From contig DKZA01000029.1 of NCBI GenBank assembly GCA_002492525.1, positions 1 to 24,253 of the forward strand: a stretch of DNA of 24,253 nucleotides, read 5' to 3'. The notes under the pieces are model-generated. The model was not told the DNA's origin, did not search any database, and worked only from the letters and a program-made list of their open reading frames with translations. Shown here in pieces: positions 7,124 through 16,208 of this stretch (position 1 is its first letter; every line of letters starts with the position of its first letter). Source of the stretch: Lachnospiraceae bacterium UBA7086 (GTDB lineage: Bacteria > Bacillota > Clostridia > Lachnospirales > Lachnospiraceae). The translations under genes and the position numbers were made by a program.

Positions 7124-8153
7124 CGACTGCGGCCTGTTTGGCAGCATCAAAGGTAGTCACATTGACGGGGCCAAAGGTACTGGTCTTGTAGATAGGAACC
7201 ATTTCGTTAAAGCCGTTAAAGTATACATAGCTGGAAGTAATGTTAATATTTTGGAACACACCCTCCTGCACAGTCTCCTGTGCACTGCCGTCGATCATCA
7301 TCCGTTTGAGTGCGGGAGTATCTGCGGAACTGACCTGGTAATAAATATAGGTTCCGTAGACGTTGAACATGTCAATGCGTTCGTTGGTCAGCACTTCTAC
7401 AGTGTCGGCGGATAAGGAGTAGCGGCAGAGACGGTAGTTCTCTGACACATCCATGTAGTAGACGTAGCCGTCCTGCACAATGGGATTCCACACATTGCCC
7501 CGCCAAACCACACTGTCAGTATCGGTAGAGATATCCAGGGCATGCAGATAATGATCTTCGGCGGTACCCGCATAATATATCCTGCCGTTTATGTAGCAGT
7601 TGGGGTTAATGATTTCATTTGCCACGGTCTGTTTATCTTTCTTGTTGATCAGGATTTTGTCCAAAGAAGTTCCTGCATCGTTATCATATTTTTCATAGTA
7701 CAGGTAGTTGCCGCATAACTGCATGCTGACAATATGGCACCTGTCAAGACTGACAACAGATTTGCCTTTTAAGTTGCTTCTGTAGATGCCGGAGGTCTGG
7801 CGCAAGTATCCCAGGCCGTTTTCGCCGGAGTTACCGGAACCGCTGGTCATGGCATAATATAGATATTTGCCCGCCGCATTGATGGAGGAGACAGAACCGC
7901 TGTTTAGTTTCCTCATATCGGTTTCATCGGGATTCATGGAGTAAAGTGCGTTGTTATCGTAGACATTGGCGAAATATACCCGTCCGTCCGCCTCGCAGAA
8001 GTATCCGCCGTTATTCAGATTTCCTGCGGTATTACCGGTTGCGGATTCATCGTTCATGGGCACTCTGCCGATTAAGAAGGTAAGCAGGAATATTAAAACA
8101 ATTATAACAATTGTTATCACAAAAATCAGAATATTCTTTCGTGCGTTGGTCAT
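7110..8153 (-). CDS. Membrane-anchored DUF5050 beta-propeller-like protein
   Basis: The protein is 347 aa. One N-terminal membrane segment (about residues 8-30, ILIFVITIVIIVLIFLLTFLIG) follows a short basic start. A Gly/Asn-rich linker comes next, and then repeats of the pattern G..YYA/YVYY: GGYFCEADGRVYFAN, AAGKYLYYAM, LCGNYLYYEK, INGRIYYAG, QDGYVYYMD, YGTYIYYQ, SSYVYFNG. Such YxYY blades are typical of DUF5050 and suggest a beta-propeller on the outer face of the membrane. There is no lipobox cysteine, so it is probably held by an uncleaved anchor. The role is unknown. TAGGGGG lies eight bases before the ATG. It is probably transcribed alone from the promoter at 8184-8212, convergent with the folate operon. 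Confidence 0.78.
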   Translation of the reverse strand: MTNARKNILIFVITIVIIVLIFLLTFLIGRVPMNDESATGNTAGNLNNGGYFCEADGRVYFANVYDNNALYSMNPDETDMRKLNSGSVSSINAAGKYLYYAMTSGSGNSGENGLGYLRQTSGIYRSNLKGKSVVSLDRCHIVSMQLCGNYLYYEKYDNDAGTSLDKILINKKDKQTVANEIINPNCYINGRIYYAGTAEDHYLHALDISTDTDSVVWRGNVWNPIVQDGYVYYMDVSENYRLCRYSLSADTVEVLTNERIDMFNVYGTYIYYQVSSADTPALKRMMIDGSAQETVQEGVFQNINITSSYVYFNGFNEMVPIYKTSTFGPVNVTTFDAAKQAAVENIG

Positions 8154-8183
8154 TTCCTTATCCCCCTACTAACTGATACCCTT

Positions 8184-8212
8184 ATTATATCTATAATCCT
8201 TCTTGCTATCAA
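8184..8212 (-). promoter_or_regulatory. SigA promoter of the DUF5050 gene
   Basis: On the minus strand TTGATA (8212-8207) and a perfect TATAAT (8189-8184) are separated by 17 bases. Transcription would start near 8177, about 25 bases before the ATG at 8153. Confidence 0.82.
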
Positions 8213-8267
8213 GGGGGATTTGGGGTAAACTGATGTTAAGTTTAGTGATAAGAAAGGGCAGAAAGGC

Positions 8268-9395
8268 ATGGACTTACTGACATTACGCGGACAGTTGGAT
8301 GAGATTGACGAGAAGATTGTGAAGTTATATGAAGAGCGTATGGACATCTCCTCCAAGGTAGCCGATTACAAAATAGAGACAGGAAAGAAGGTATTTGATA
8401 AGACCCGGGAGGAGGAGAAGCTGCAAAAAGTCAAATCCTTAACGCACAATGATTTCAATGCCCATGGGGTACAGGAGCTTTTTGAACAGATCATGTCTGC
8501 CAGCCGCAAGCTGCAATATAGTAAGCTTGCGGAAGCGGGAGCACTGGGCAGACTGCCTTTTATCGGTGTGGACAGCCTGGATACCGGGAAGGCAAGAGTG
8601 GTCTTTCAGGGAGCGGAAGGTTCTTATTCCCAGATGGCTATGATGCAGTATTTTGGCGAGTCGGTGAATTCTTTTCATGTGGACACTTTTCGGGATGCCA
8701 TGTGCGCTATCGAGGAGGGCAGCGCGGACTATGCGGTACTTCCTATAGAAAACTCCACGGCGGGTATTGTGAATGAGATTTATGATTTGCTGGTGGAATT
8801 TGAGAATTATATTGTTGGGGAGCAGATCATTAAAATAGAGCATTGTCTGATGGGGGTGCCGGGGACGGATCTGTCTAAGATTAAGACGGTATATTCTCAT
8901 CCTCAGTCTTTAATGCAGAGCGCCAGATATCTGAGCGCGCATGAGAACTGGCAGCAGATCAGTATACAGAATAATGCCTTTGCCGCAAGGAAAGTGAGTG
9001 AGGAGAAAGATATGACACAGGCGGCTATCGCCAGCGAGCAGGCGGCGAAGATTTATGGCCTGGAGATTTTAAAACGGGGTGTAAATCAGTCGGATACCAA
9101 TTCTACCCGTTTTATCATTGTCACAAACCAGAAGATATTTTTAAAGGATGCGAAGAAGATCAGCATATGTTTGGAGGTGCCTCATGAGAGCGGGTCACTT
9201 TACCACATGCTGTCACATTTTATATACAATAATTTAAACATGACCAAGATCGAGAGCCGGCCCATTGAGGACAGAAACTGGGAATACAGATTCTTTATTG
9301 ATTTTGAGGGAAATCTTGCGGATAGTGCCGTCAAAAATTCCTTGAGGGGACTTCGGGATGAGGCGCGCAATATGAAGATATTGGGAAATTACTGA
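8268..9395 (+). CDS. pheA: Bifunctional chorismate mutase / prephenate dehydratase (P-protein)
   Basis: It turns chorismate to prephenate and then to phenylpyruvate, the precursor of phenylalanine. The product is 375 aa with three domains. An AroQ-type chorismate mutase (1-90) reads LRGQLDEIDEKIVKLYEERM and later DKTREEEKL. Prephenate dehydratase (about 105-285) shows VVFQGAEGSYSQMAM, VLPIENSTAGIVNEIYDLL and the catalytic NSTRFIIV. A C-terminal ACT domain (about 295-375) has ESGSLYHMLSHF and the ESRP motif, so feedback inhibition by phenylalanine is likely. AGAAAGG precedes the ATG. The DUF815 gene starts 19 bases after its stop, so it may lead a long operon. The promoter was not clear: TTGGGG at 8220 has no good -10 partner. 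Confidence 0.94.
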   Translation: MDLLTLRGQLDEIDEKIVKLYEERMDISSKVADYKIETGKKVFDKTREEEKLQKVKSLTHNDFNAHGVQELFEQIMSASRKLQYSKLAEAGALGRLPFIGVDSLDTGKARVVFQGAEGSYSQMAMMQYFGESVNSFHVDTFRDAMCAIEEGSADYAVLPIENSTAGIVNEIYDLLVEFENYIVGEQIIKIEHCLMGVPGTDLSKIKTVYSHPQSLMQSARYLSAHENWQQISIQNNAFAARKVSEEKDMTQAAIASEQAAKIYGLEILKRGVNQSDTNSTRFIIVTNQKIFLKDAKKISICLEVPHESGSLYHMLSHFIYNNLNMTKIESRPIEDRNWEYRFFIDFEGNLADSAVKNSLRGLRDEARNMKILGNY

Positions 9396-9414
9396 CGGGG
9401 AAAGGCATAAGGTA

Positions 9415-10704
9415 ATGAGAGAAGAGGAACTGGTTATTTATAGAGAGTTTGGAGAAGGCGCGATCTTAAAGGATATGGTATGGCTGATGGAACATTACCG
9501 GGCAGGTGACGGCAGAGCCAGACCGCTTTTTTACGAATGTATACACGGATTGCTTAAGACCGCGGCGGATCACGGTTTCTATGGAAACCTCTGGCACTGC
9601 TATCTGACCAATCTTTTGGTCAATAACGAGAATAGTTACAGTATGGCCTGTGAGATCAGGGGCGAAGTAGAAGGCAGTATCAATGAGCTGGTTTTGCACG
9701 ATATTGCTATCTTCAAAGAGTTTTATGATTATGATTTCTCGGAAATGATGGAAATCTTAAAGGCGCCGGAATTTGCGATCATCTTATCTTATGAGAAGCC
9801 GTCTCATGCAGGCAAGATCTACAATAAGCGTATCCGGGACAGAATCTGTACGCTTGCCAGACAGTTTGTGCAAAATGAGGATGCCCGGGCCATGAAAGCA
9901 ACGCTCACGCAGTTTTATCAGGAGTACGGTGTGGGCAGTATGGGACTGCATAAGGCATTTCGGGTAGTGCACAATGATGACGGCGTACAGATTGTCCCTA
10001 TTTTAAATATTGCGCATGTACATCTGGATGACCTGGTGGGGTATGAAATTCCCAAGAAAAAGCTGCTTGACAATACAGAGGCTTTTGTGGCGGGCAGACG
10101 AGCCAATAATTGTCTGCTTTTCGGTGATGCGGGAACGGGAAAATCTTCCTGTGTGAAGGCCATTGCCAATGAGTATTATGACAGAGGGCTTCGTATCATT
10201 GAACTTTACAAGCATCAGTTTCAGGATTTGAACAGTGTCATTTCTCAGATTAAGAACCGGAACTATAAGTTTATTATCTATATGGATGATTTAAGCTTTG
10301 AAGATTTTGAGATTGAATATAAATATCTGAAGGCTGTTATAGAGGGAGGTCTCGAGAAAAAACCTGACAATGTGCTGATTTATGCGACATCCAACAGACG
10401 GCATCTGATCCGGGAAAATTACAGTGATAAAGAGGACCGCAGGACGGAAGATATGCATGCGGGGGATACGGTGCAGGAGAAGTTGTCTTTAGTTTACCGT
10501 TTCGGGGTATCCATATTCTTCTGTGCTCCGGACAAGAAGCAGTTTCAGCAGATTGTCAAGACGCTGGCAGACAGAAACGGCGTGAACATGGAAGAAGAGG
10601 AGTTGTATCTGGAAGCAAATAAGTGGGAACTTGCCCACGGCGGACTCTCCGGCAGGACGGCACAGCAGTTTATTGATTACCTTCTGGGGCAGATCACAGA
10701 GTAA
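9415..10704 (+). CDS. DUF815-family AAA+ ATPase
   Basis: The product is 429 aa. The N-terminal 200 residues are predicted mostly helical with no known motif. The AAA+ module follows: a Walker A loop FGDAGTGKSSCVKAIA around residue 238, a Walker B-like FIIYMDDLSFED around 290, a sensor-1-like LIYATSNRRHLIREN, and a C-terminal lid. YDRGLRIIELYKHQ and the spacing of these blocks match DUF815, a family of unknown function sometimes annotated as a predicted ATPase. No protease, nuclease or helicase domain is attached. It lies between pheA (19 bases) and the exopolyphosphatase gene (27 bases) on the same strand. I infer co-transcription, but its partner is unknown. Confidence 0.85.
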   Translation: MREEELVIYREFGEGAILKDMVWLMEHYRAGDGRARPLFYECIHGLLKTAADHGFYGNLWHCYLTNLLVNNENSYSMACEIRGEVEGSINELVLHDIAIFKEFYDYDFSEMMEILKAPEFAIILSYEKPSHAGKIYNKRIRDRICTLARQFVQNEDARAMKATLTQFYQEYGVGSMGLHKAFRVVHNDDGVQIVPILNIAHVHLDDLVGYEIPKKKLLDNTEAFVAGRRANNCLLFGDAGTGKSSCVKAIANEYYDRGLRIIELYKHQFQDLNSVISQIKNRNYKFIIYMDDLSFEDFEIEYKYLKAVIEGGLEKKPDNVLIYATSNRRHLIRENYSDKEDRRTEDMHAGDTVQEKLSLVYRFGVSIFFCAPDKKQFQQIVKTLADRNGVNMEEEELYLEANKWELAHGGLSGRTAQQFIDYLLGQITE

Positions 10705-10731
10705 ACGAAAATAAGAGGAAGAAGGGATTCC

Positions 10732-12261
10732 ATGAAAACATTTGCGGCCATAGACGTAGGCTCTTATGAACTGGCAATGAAGATTTTCGAGATATCCTCC
10801 AAAAGCGGGATTAAGGAAATCGACCATATCAGACATCGCATTGACTTAGGAACGGATACCTTTGCCACCGGTAAGATAAGCTATGAACGGGTGGATGAGT
10901 TGTGCAGGGTATTGCGGGATTATGCATCCATCATGAAAAGCTACAGGGTGGAGGATTATAAGGCATATGGCACCAGTGCCATCAGGGAAACAGAGAATAC
11001 GGAGATTGTCTTAGACCAGATAGCCCAACGGACAGGGATACGCATAGAAGTATTAAGCAATTCGGAACAGCGGTTCTTAAATTATAAATCCATTGCGTCC
11101 AAGGGTGATGCCTTTAACAGAATCATAGAAAAAGGCACGGCTATTGTTGATATTGGCGGCGGCAGTATTCAGATATCATTATTTGATAAGGATACGCTGG
11201 TAACCACCCAGAATATGCGTCTGGGTGTTTTGAGACTGCAGGATCAGATCGGACGGCTGAATATCCGGCCGGGGCAGTATGATGAGATTATGGACGAGAT
11301 GGTCAGCTCTCAGCTTTCGGTGTTCAAAAAGTTATATTTGAAGGACAGACAGATTGATAATATCATTGTGGTGGATGATTATATTTCGGAGATCGTGGGT
11401 AAGAATGTGCAGGGGTTAGAGCAAAGCAGTATTGCATCCTCTGCCATAGAGCGTTTTTTGGAGCGGATTAAGGTGAAAACAGCCCAGGAGGCTGCACATG
11501 CGTTGGATATGCCGGAGGAGAATATACCGCTTTTATTTATTTCCGGCGTGTTGGTCAATCGGATTGCTAAGGTAATGGATGCCAAGCTGATCTGGGCACC
11601 GGGCGTGACCCTGTGTGACGGCATGGCATATGAGTATGGGGAAAAGAATAAAATCATTAAAGAGAACCATGACTTTGAGCAGGATATCATTGCCTGCGCA
11701 CAAAATATCAGCAAACGTTATATGGGCAGCAGGCGCCGCAGCGAAACGCTGGAAAAAATTGCGCTCACGATTTATGACAGTATGAATAAAGTGCATGGTC
11801 TGGGGAAACGGGAGAGACTGCTCCTTCGGATTGCCACGCTTTTGCACGATTGCGGCAAGTATATCAGTCTGGTGAATCTTGGTGAATGTTCTTACAATAT
11901 TATCATGTCCACGGAGATTATCGGACTCTCCCATATGGAACGGGAAATTGTTGCCAATGTGGTAAAGTATAATCATATTGATTTTGAGTACAGCGAAGTG
12001 GTGAGAACAAATGATACCATTGACAGAGCCGCTTATCTGACGATCGCCAAACTGACGGCGATTCTCAAGATCGCCAATGGTCTGGACCGCAGCCATAAGC
12101 AGAAGTTTAAAAATGTAAAGACGACCTTGAAAGACGAGAGGCTGATCATCACGGTAGATGCCTCCGTAGATATTACTCTGGAAAAAGGGCTGTTTAGCAA
12201 AAGGGCGGAGTTCTTTGAGGAAGTGTACAGCGTGAAGCCGGTGATACGGCAGAAAAGCTAA
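10732..12261 (+). CDS. ppx: Ppx/GppA-family exopolyphosphatase with HD domain
   Basis: Predicted to release phosphate from polyphosphate chains or to hydrolyse pppGpp; the two activities cannot be separated by sequence. The 509-aa protein has the ASKHA-fold core: AAIDVGSYELAMKI (phosphate 1), AYGTSAIRETEN, the catalytic-glutamate region VLSNSEQRFL and VDIGGGSIQISLF (phosphate 2). From about residue 320 comes a metal-dependent HD domain: LLRIATLLHDCGKYI (His-Asp near 370) and NVVKYNHIDFEY. The two-module layout matches E. coli PPX. AAGGG precedes the ATG by six bases. It lies directly upstream of ppk1, giving a synthesis/degradation pair as in many bacteria. Confidence 0.9.
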   Translation: MKTFAAIDVGSYELAMKIFEISSKSGIKEIDHIRHRIDLGTDTFATGKISYERVDELCRVLRDYASIMKSYRVEDYKAYGTSAIRETENTEIVLDQIAQRTGIRIEVLSNSEQRFLNYKSIASKGDAFNRIIEKGTAIVDIGGGSIQISLFDKDTLVTTQNMRLGVLRLQDQIGRLNIRPGQYDEIMDEMVSSQLSVFKKLYLKDRQIDNIIVVDDYISEIVGKNVQGLEQSSIASSAIERFLERIKVKTAQEAAHALDMPEENIPLLFISGVLVNRIAKVMDAKLIWAPGVTLCDGMAYEYGEKNKIIKENHDFEQDIIACAQNISKRYMGSRRRSETLEKIALTIYDSMNKVHGLGKRERLLLRIATLLHDCGKYISLVNLGECSYNIIMSTEIIGLSHMEREIVANVVKYNHIDFEYSEVVRTNDTIDRAAYLTIAKLTAILKIANGLDRSHKQKFKNVKTTLKDERLIITVDASVDITLEKGLFSKRAEFFEEVYSVKPVIRQKS

Positions 12262-12289
12262 AGTATGAGAGAAGGAGGCCATAAAGAGT

Positions 12290-14419
12290 ATGGCAGAGAG
12301 TAAGGATTTTTCCAAAGAAGAATATTACAGTAACAGGGAACTCAGCTGGCTGCTGTTTAATAAGAGAGTTCTGGCGGAAGCGAAAGATAAACATCTTCCT
12401 TTGTTTGAACGGCTTAAGTTTCTTGCGATCACGGCGTCTAATCTGGATGAGTTTTTCATGGTGCGGGTAGCTTCATTAAAGGATATGGTAAATGCCGGAT
12501 ACAAGAAACGGGATATTGCGGGGATGACCGCAGAAGAACAGCTTGTGCATGTGAACGAAGAGACACATCGTCTGGTGGCACAGCAATATAATACTTATAA
12601 CAGGTCTCTCCTGCCGCAGCTTTTGGAAAACGGTCTGCATCTGATCAGTCATCACGAGGACTTGAGTAAAGAAGAGGGTGCTTATGTGGACCATTACTTT
12701 GCGGATAATATTTATCCGGTACTTACCCCTATGGCGGTGGATTCTTCCAGGCCGTTTCCGCTGATTCGGAATAAGACGCTGAATTTGGGGGCTCTGGTAA
12801 CGAAGAAGAATGGGGAGGGAGAGTTGGAGTTTGCCACCGTGCAGGTGCCAAGTGTTCTTTCACGGATTGTGAACATTCCGTCTGAGGAGGGAGTGAAGCT
12901 GATCTTACTGGAAGAAGTGATCGAGCGCAATATTCATAAGCTGTTTTTAAATTATGATATTGTCTGTACCTGCCCTTTCAGGATTATGAGAAATGCAGAC
13001 CTGACCATTGAGGAGGAGGAAGCGGAGGATTTGCTGCAGGAAATTGAGAAGCAGCTGAAAAAGAGACAGTGGGGTCAGGTTATCCGTCTGGAAGTGGAGG
13101 AAGGGATCGACAGCAGACTCCTGAAATGGATCCGGGAAGAGCTTGCGATACCCAAGGATGATATCTATGCGATCAACGGGCCTTTGGATCTGACTTTCTT
13201 AATGAAGATGTATGGTCTTGAGGGATTTGACCATTTGAAAGAGCACAGCTACTTAAAGCCTCAGCCGGTGCCGGAACTGCCGGAGGATGCGGATGTGTTC
13301 GCCAGGATCCGGGAAGGGGATATCCTGATGCACCATCCTTATCAGACATTTGAACCCGTGGTACGGTTTATCAGACAGGCTGCCAGGGATCCGGAAGTGC
13401 TGGCTATCAAGCAGACACTTTACCGCGTCAGCGGTAATTCGCCCATTATTGCGGCTTTGGAGCAGGCGGCGGAGAACGGCAAGCAGGTGTCAGTGTTAGT
13501 GGAATTAAAGGCCAGGTTTGATGAGGAGAATAATATTGTCTGGGCCAAGAAACTGGAGAAAGCGGGCTGCCATGTGATCTATGGACTGGTGGGTCTTAAG
13601 ACGCACAGTAAAATCACTCTGGTGGTCAGAAGAGAAGAGAACGGTATCAGACGCTATGTGCATCTTGGCACCGGTAATTATAATGATTCTACGGCGAAAC
13701 TTTATACGGATGTGGGTCTTTTTACCTGCTCAGAAGCTATCGGGGAGGATGCCACGGCGGTCTTTAATATGCTTTCGGGTTATTCGGAGCCGCGAAGCTG
13801 GTATAAACTTTCCCTGGCACCTTACTGGCTGAAAGACAGATTCTTATATCTGATAGACAGAGAGAAGGCACATGCCATGGAGGGCCGGCCGGCGAGGATT
13901 ATTGCTAAGATGAATTCTCTGTGTGATAAGAGTATTATTGAGGCGCTTTATGCGGCCAGTGCCGCCGGTGTAAAGATTGAACTGATCATCCGCGGTATCT
14001 GCTGTCTTAAGACAGGGATTAGGGGAGTCAGTGATAATATTACGGTGCGGTCTATCGTGGGAAATTATCTGGAACATGCCAGAATCTTTTATTTTGAAAA
14101 CGACGGCAAACCGGAATATTATTGTGCCAGTGCCGACTGGATGCCCAGGAACCTGGACCGCCGGGTGGAAATCCTATTCCCCATAGAGAAGGCGCCTTTA
14201 CAGGAGAAGCTGTGGCATATCTTAGAGTGCCAGCTTAAGGATACGGTGAAAGCTTCCGTCTTACAGCCGGACGGCAGCTATGAGAAGATTGACAAACGGG
14301 GGAAAGAAGTATATAATGCGCAGCTTGCTTTCTGTATGGAGGCCAAATCTGTAGCCAGAGAAGAGACGGAGACGGCACATAAACGCATATTTATCCCCAA
14401 AACACATCATAATGATTGA
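12290..14419 (+). CDS. ppk1: Polyphosphate kinase 1
   Basis: It reversibly transfers the gamma phosphate of ATP to inorganic polyphosphate, probably at the membrane periphery. The product is 709 aa, normal for PPK1. The N-terminal domain has YYSNRELSWLLFNKRVLAEA and LDEFFMVRVASLK. The two phospholipase-D-like C-terminal domains hold GLKTHSKITLVVRR with the phosphorylated histidine at about residue 439, the nucleotide-site block RYVHLGTGNYNDSTAKLYTD, and SADWMPRNLDRRVEILFPIE. No key residue is missing. The ribosome site AAGGAGG lies 11 bases from the ATG, slightly far. The gene is preceded by ppx (28 bases) and followed by maf (47 bases). Confidence 0.95.
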   Translation: MAESKDFSKEEYYSNRELSWLLFNKRVLAEAKDKHLPLFERLKFLAITASNLDEFFMVRVASLKDMVNAGYKKRDIAGMTAEEQLVHVNEETHRLVAQQYNTYNRSLLPQLLENGLHLISHHEDLSKEEGAYVDHYFADNIYPVLTPMAVDSSRPFPLIRNKTLNLGALVTKKNGEGELEFATVQVPSVLSRIVNIPSEEGVKLILLEEVIERNIHKLFLNYDIVCTCPFRIMRNADLTIEEEEAEDLLQEIEKQLKKRQWGQVIRLEVEEGIDSRLLKWIREELAIPKDDIYAINGPLDLTFLMKMYGLEGFDHLKEHSYLKPQPVPELPEDADVFARIREGDILMHHPYQTFEPVVRFIRQAARDPEVLAIKQTLYRVSGNSPIIAALEQAAENGKQVSVLVELKARFDEENNIVWAKKLEKAGCHVIYGLVGLKTHSKITLVVRREENGIRRYVHLGTGNYNDSTAKLYTDVGLFTCSEAIGEDATAVFNMLSGYSEPRSWYKLSLAPYWLKDRFLYLIDREKAHAMEGRPARIIAKMNSLCDKSIIEALYAASAAGVKIELIIRGICCLKTGIRGVSDNITVRSIVGNYLEHARIFYFENDGKPEYYCASADWMPRNLDRRVEILFPIEKAPLQEKLWHILECQLKDTVKASVLQPDGSYEKIDKRGKEVYNAQLAFCMEAKSVAREETETAHKRIFIPKTHHND

Positions 14420-14466
14420 TGGGAAACCGTAAGGATAAGACAGCAGAAGAAAGGTAAGGTAGCGTC

Positions 14467-15063
14467 ATGAAAATATATCTGGCTTCGGCATCTCCGAGGC
14501 GGAAGGAACTGCTCAGACAAGTGGGCCTTTCTTTTAAGGTGATGCCGAGCACAGTGGAAGAAAAGATCACCAAAGAGAAACCGGATGAGATGGTGGAAGA
14601 ATTATCCTATCAGAAAGCGGTGGATGTCTGTGGCAGGCTGGCTGCGGAAGGCAAGGAAGATTTCGTGGTCATCGGTGCGGATACGGTGGTAGCCGCCTGG
14701 GGGCGGATTCTGGGGAAACCGAAAGATAAAGAGGATGCGATACGGATGCTTGGCGACTTGCAAGGCGGAGGCCACCAGGTTTACACAGGGGTTACCATCG
14801 CCTGGAAATATAAGGATATGTCTGCTATGTATGCTACCTTCAGCGAATGTACGGATGTGACAATGTATGCCATGACAGAGGAAGAAATCAAACGCTATGT
14901 GGACAGCGGCGAACCTATGGATAAGGCCGGTGCCTATGCAATCCAGGGTCTGTGTGCTGCCTATATTCAGGGAATATGCGGAGACTATAACAATGTGGTA
15001 GGGCTGCCGGTGGGGAGGCTTTGCCAGGAACTGAAAAAAAGGGGACTTTTCCCAGTATGTTGA
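14467..15063 (+). CDS. maf: Maf/YhdE-family nucleoside triphosphate pyrophosphatase
   Basis: A house-cleaning enzyme of the cytosol that hydrolyses dTTP, UTP or modified pyrimidine triphosphates to monophosphates; Maf is also linked to septum control in Bacillus. The 198-aa chain opens with the family signature IYLASASPRRKELLRQVGL, then VIGADTVVAAWGRILGKPKD, GGGHQVYTGV and GEPMDKAGAYAIQG with the conserved acidic and basic residues. It is of normal length. GGTAAGG precedes the ATG. It lies in the polyphosphate run, and a small acidic ORF starts 11 bases after its stop. Confidence 0.92.
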   Translation: MKIYLASASPRRKELLRQVGLSFKVMPSTVEEKITKEKPDEMVEELSYQKAVDVCGRLAAEGKEDFVVIGADTVVAAWGRILGKPKDKEDAIRMLGDLQGGGHQVYTGVTIAWKYKDMSAMYATFSECTDVTMYAMTEEEIKRYVDSGEPMDKAGAYAIQGLCAAYIQGICGDYNNVVGLPVGRLCQELKKRGLFPVC

Positions 15064-15074
15064 AAAGGGGGATT

Positions 15075-15335
15075 ATGATGTTTGATGAGGATGTAATACA
15101 GTGCTTTCTTGAGAATCAACTACAGCTTTATCCGGAGAAAGTGGCAAATACGCCTGAAGAGGCAGAAAACTTTCTGGAGGAGTGTATGGCAGTGGTGGTA
15201 GATTCTGTCAAAGAAGTCTGGGAGTTTTTTGAAGAAGAGGGAATGGATATGGAGGGCGCCGACGAGGAGGAAATCCTGGAAGCATCTGAGGTGTTCACAA
15301 TTGGTGACGGCAGATATCTGATCGTGGAAGGCTAA
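15075..15335 (+). CDS. Small acidic protein of unknown function
   Basis: The product is 86 aa and strongly acidic, with Glu/Asp-rich stretches (NTPEEAENFLEEC, EFFEEEGMDMEGADEEEILEA). It ends with the short motif EVFTIGDGRYLIVEG. It has no signal peptide, membrane segment or metal-binding pattern. I do not recognise a named family. Two adjacent ATGs (15075, 15078) follow AAGGGGG, so either could start it; an upstream frame reaching into maf lacks a site. Because it sits 11 bases behind maf and keeps a good ribosome site, I take it as a real gene at the end of the polyphosphate operon. An accessory or regulatory role is only a guess. Confidence 0.72.
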   Translation: MMFDEDVIQCFLENQLQLYPEKVANTPEEAENFLEECMAVVVDSVKEVWEFFEEEGMDMEGADEEEILEASEVFTIGDGRYLIVEG

Positions 15336-15376
15336 ATCGAGCATAGCTCGATTACGAGATCTGCTTCGCAGACTCG
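15336..15376 (+). repeat. Intergenic hairpin repeat, copy C (double hairpin)
   Basis: ATCGAGC-ATA-GCTCGAT (15336-15352) starts directly after a stop codon. After two bases comes CGAG, a bulged A, TCTGC-TTC-GCAGA, CTCG (15355-15376). The second hairpin matches 1690-1711 (minus) and 15-36 (plus). It sits between convergent genes and may help end both transcripts, but there is no U-tract. Confidence 0.6.
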
Positions 15377-15384
15377 GAAATAAC

Positions 15385-16194
15385 TTATATGTTAAGCAGG
15401 CGGCGCATGGTATTGGCCAGGCCGTCATGATTGTTATCCGTATCGGTGACGATATCAGCTTTCTGCTTTACTTGTTTAGAGGCGTTTTGCATAGCGATGC
15501 CGGTGCCGGCGGCTAAGAGCATGGAAACATCGTTGTCGGCATCTCCGGCAGCATAGGCATCACGGAGGGGAACATTAAAGTAGTTACAGAGAAAGCGCAC
15601 AGCGCTGCCCTTTCCGGCGTTCCAGTCAAATAACTCCAGATACTTGCTGTTGGAATAGATTGTGCGGACCTTCTTTTCAGCCCAACCGGAGATACTTCGG
15701 CGAAAGGCGTCTAATCGGTCGAAATCATCAAGACTGATGGCCAGCATTTTATAGGGGCCTTCGGTGAGTGCGTCCTGCAATGCAGGAGAGATGATCAGGG
15801 GCAGATGGATTTTGTGCCGATAGTATTGAATCTCTGCATCCTCAGCAGGGGAGACAATGGCGTCATCCCGATAGGTCTGGATGTGCAGATGATATTTGTC
15901 AGCCTGTTCCTGCAGATAAGGTACATAAGAAAGGGGCAGCCTTTTTTCCAAAATAGACAAGGAACGATCGCAGTCGTAAATCAGGGTACCATTATTACAA
16001 GTCAGAAAGATACCGGACTGTGTGAGTCCGGCTTTTTCTTTTACTTCCAATACACTTAAGAGGGGTCTGCCTGAGGCCAGTATCAGTTTGTTGCCTGCAA
16101 GCAGAAAGTCATCCAGGAAAGCTTTGGTGCCGGAAGATATTCGGCTGTCGTCATTTAAGAGTGTGCCATCCAGGTCGGTAAATAAAAGTTTCAT
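15385..16194 (-). CDS. Cof-type HAD phosphatase
   Basis: A predicted magnesium-dependent phosphatase acting on sugar or nucleotide phosphates (HAD class IIB). All four HAD motifs are visible in its 269 aa: FTDLDGTLLN with Asp7 and Asp9, LASGRPLL (motif II), DWNAGKGSAVRFL (motif III lysine) and AAGDADNDVSMLLAAGTGIAM (motif IV). The C2 cap lies between motifs II and III (about 85-190). Substrate is unknown, as for most Cof proteins. CAGGAACT lies directly upstream of the ATG. It follows the PHP gene by 14 bases and is probably the last gene of the ABC-F operon. Confidence 0.9.
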   Translation of the reverse strand: MKLLFTDLDGTLLNDDSRISSGTKAFLDDFLLAGNKLILASGRPLLSVLEVKEKAGLTQSGIFLTCNNGTLIYDCDRSLSILEKRLPLSYVPYLQEQADKYHLHIQTYRDDAIVSPAEDAEIQYYRHKIHLPLIISPALQDALTEGPYKMLAISLDDFDRLDAFRRSISGWAEKKVRTIYSNSKYLELFDWNAGKGSAVRFLCNYFNVPLRDAYAAGDADNDVSMLLAAGTGIAMQNASKQVKQKADIVTDTDNNHDGLANTMRRLLNI

Positions 16195-16208
16195 AGTTCC
16201 TGTTATCC

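Noticed and set aside
8220..8248. pheA promoter (TTGGGG with a TAGTGA-like -10)
   Set aside because: Too few matches in the -10 to call.
8439..8900. Open frame on the minus strand opposite pheA
   Set aside because: Antisense to the conserved prephenate dehydratase region; composition looks like a shadow.
11533..12315. Long open frame on the minus strand opposite ppx
   Set aside because: It is antisense to the conserved HD domain and carries no recognisable motif or supporting ribosome site.
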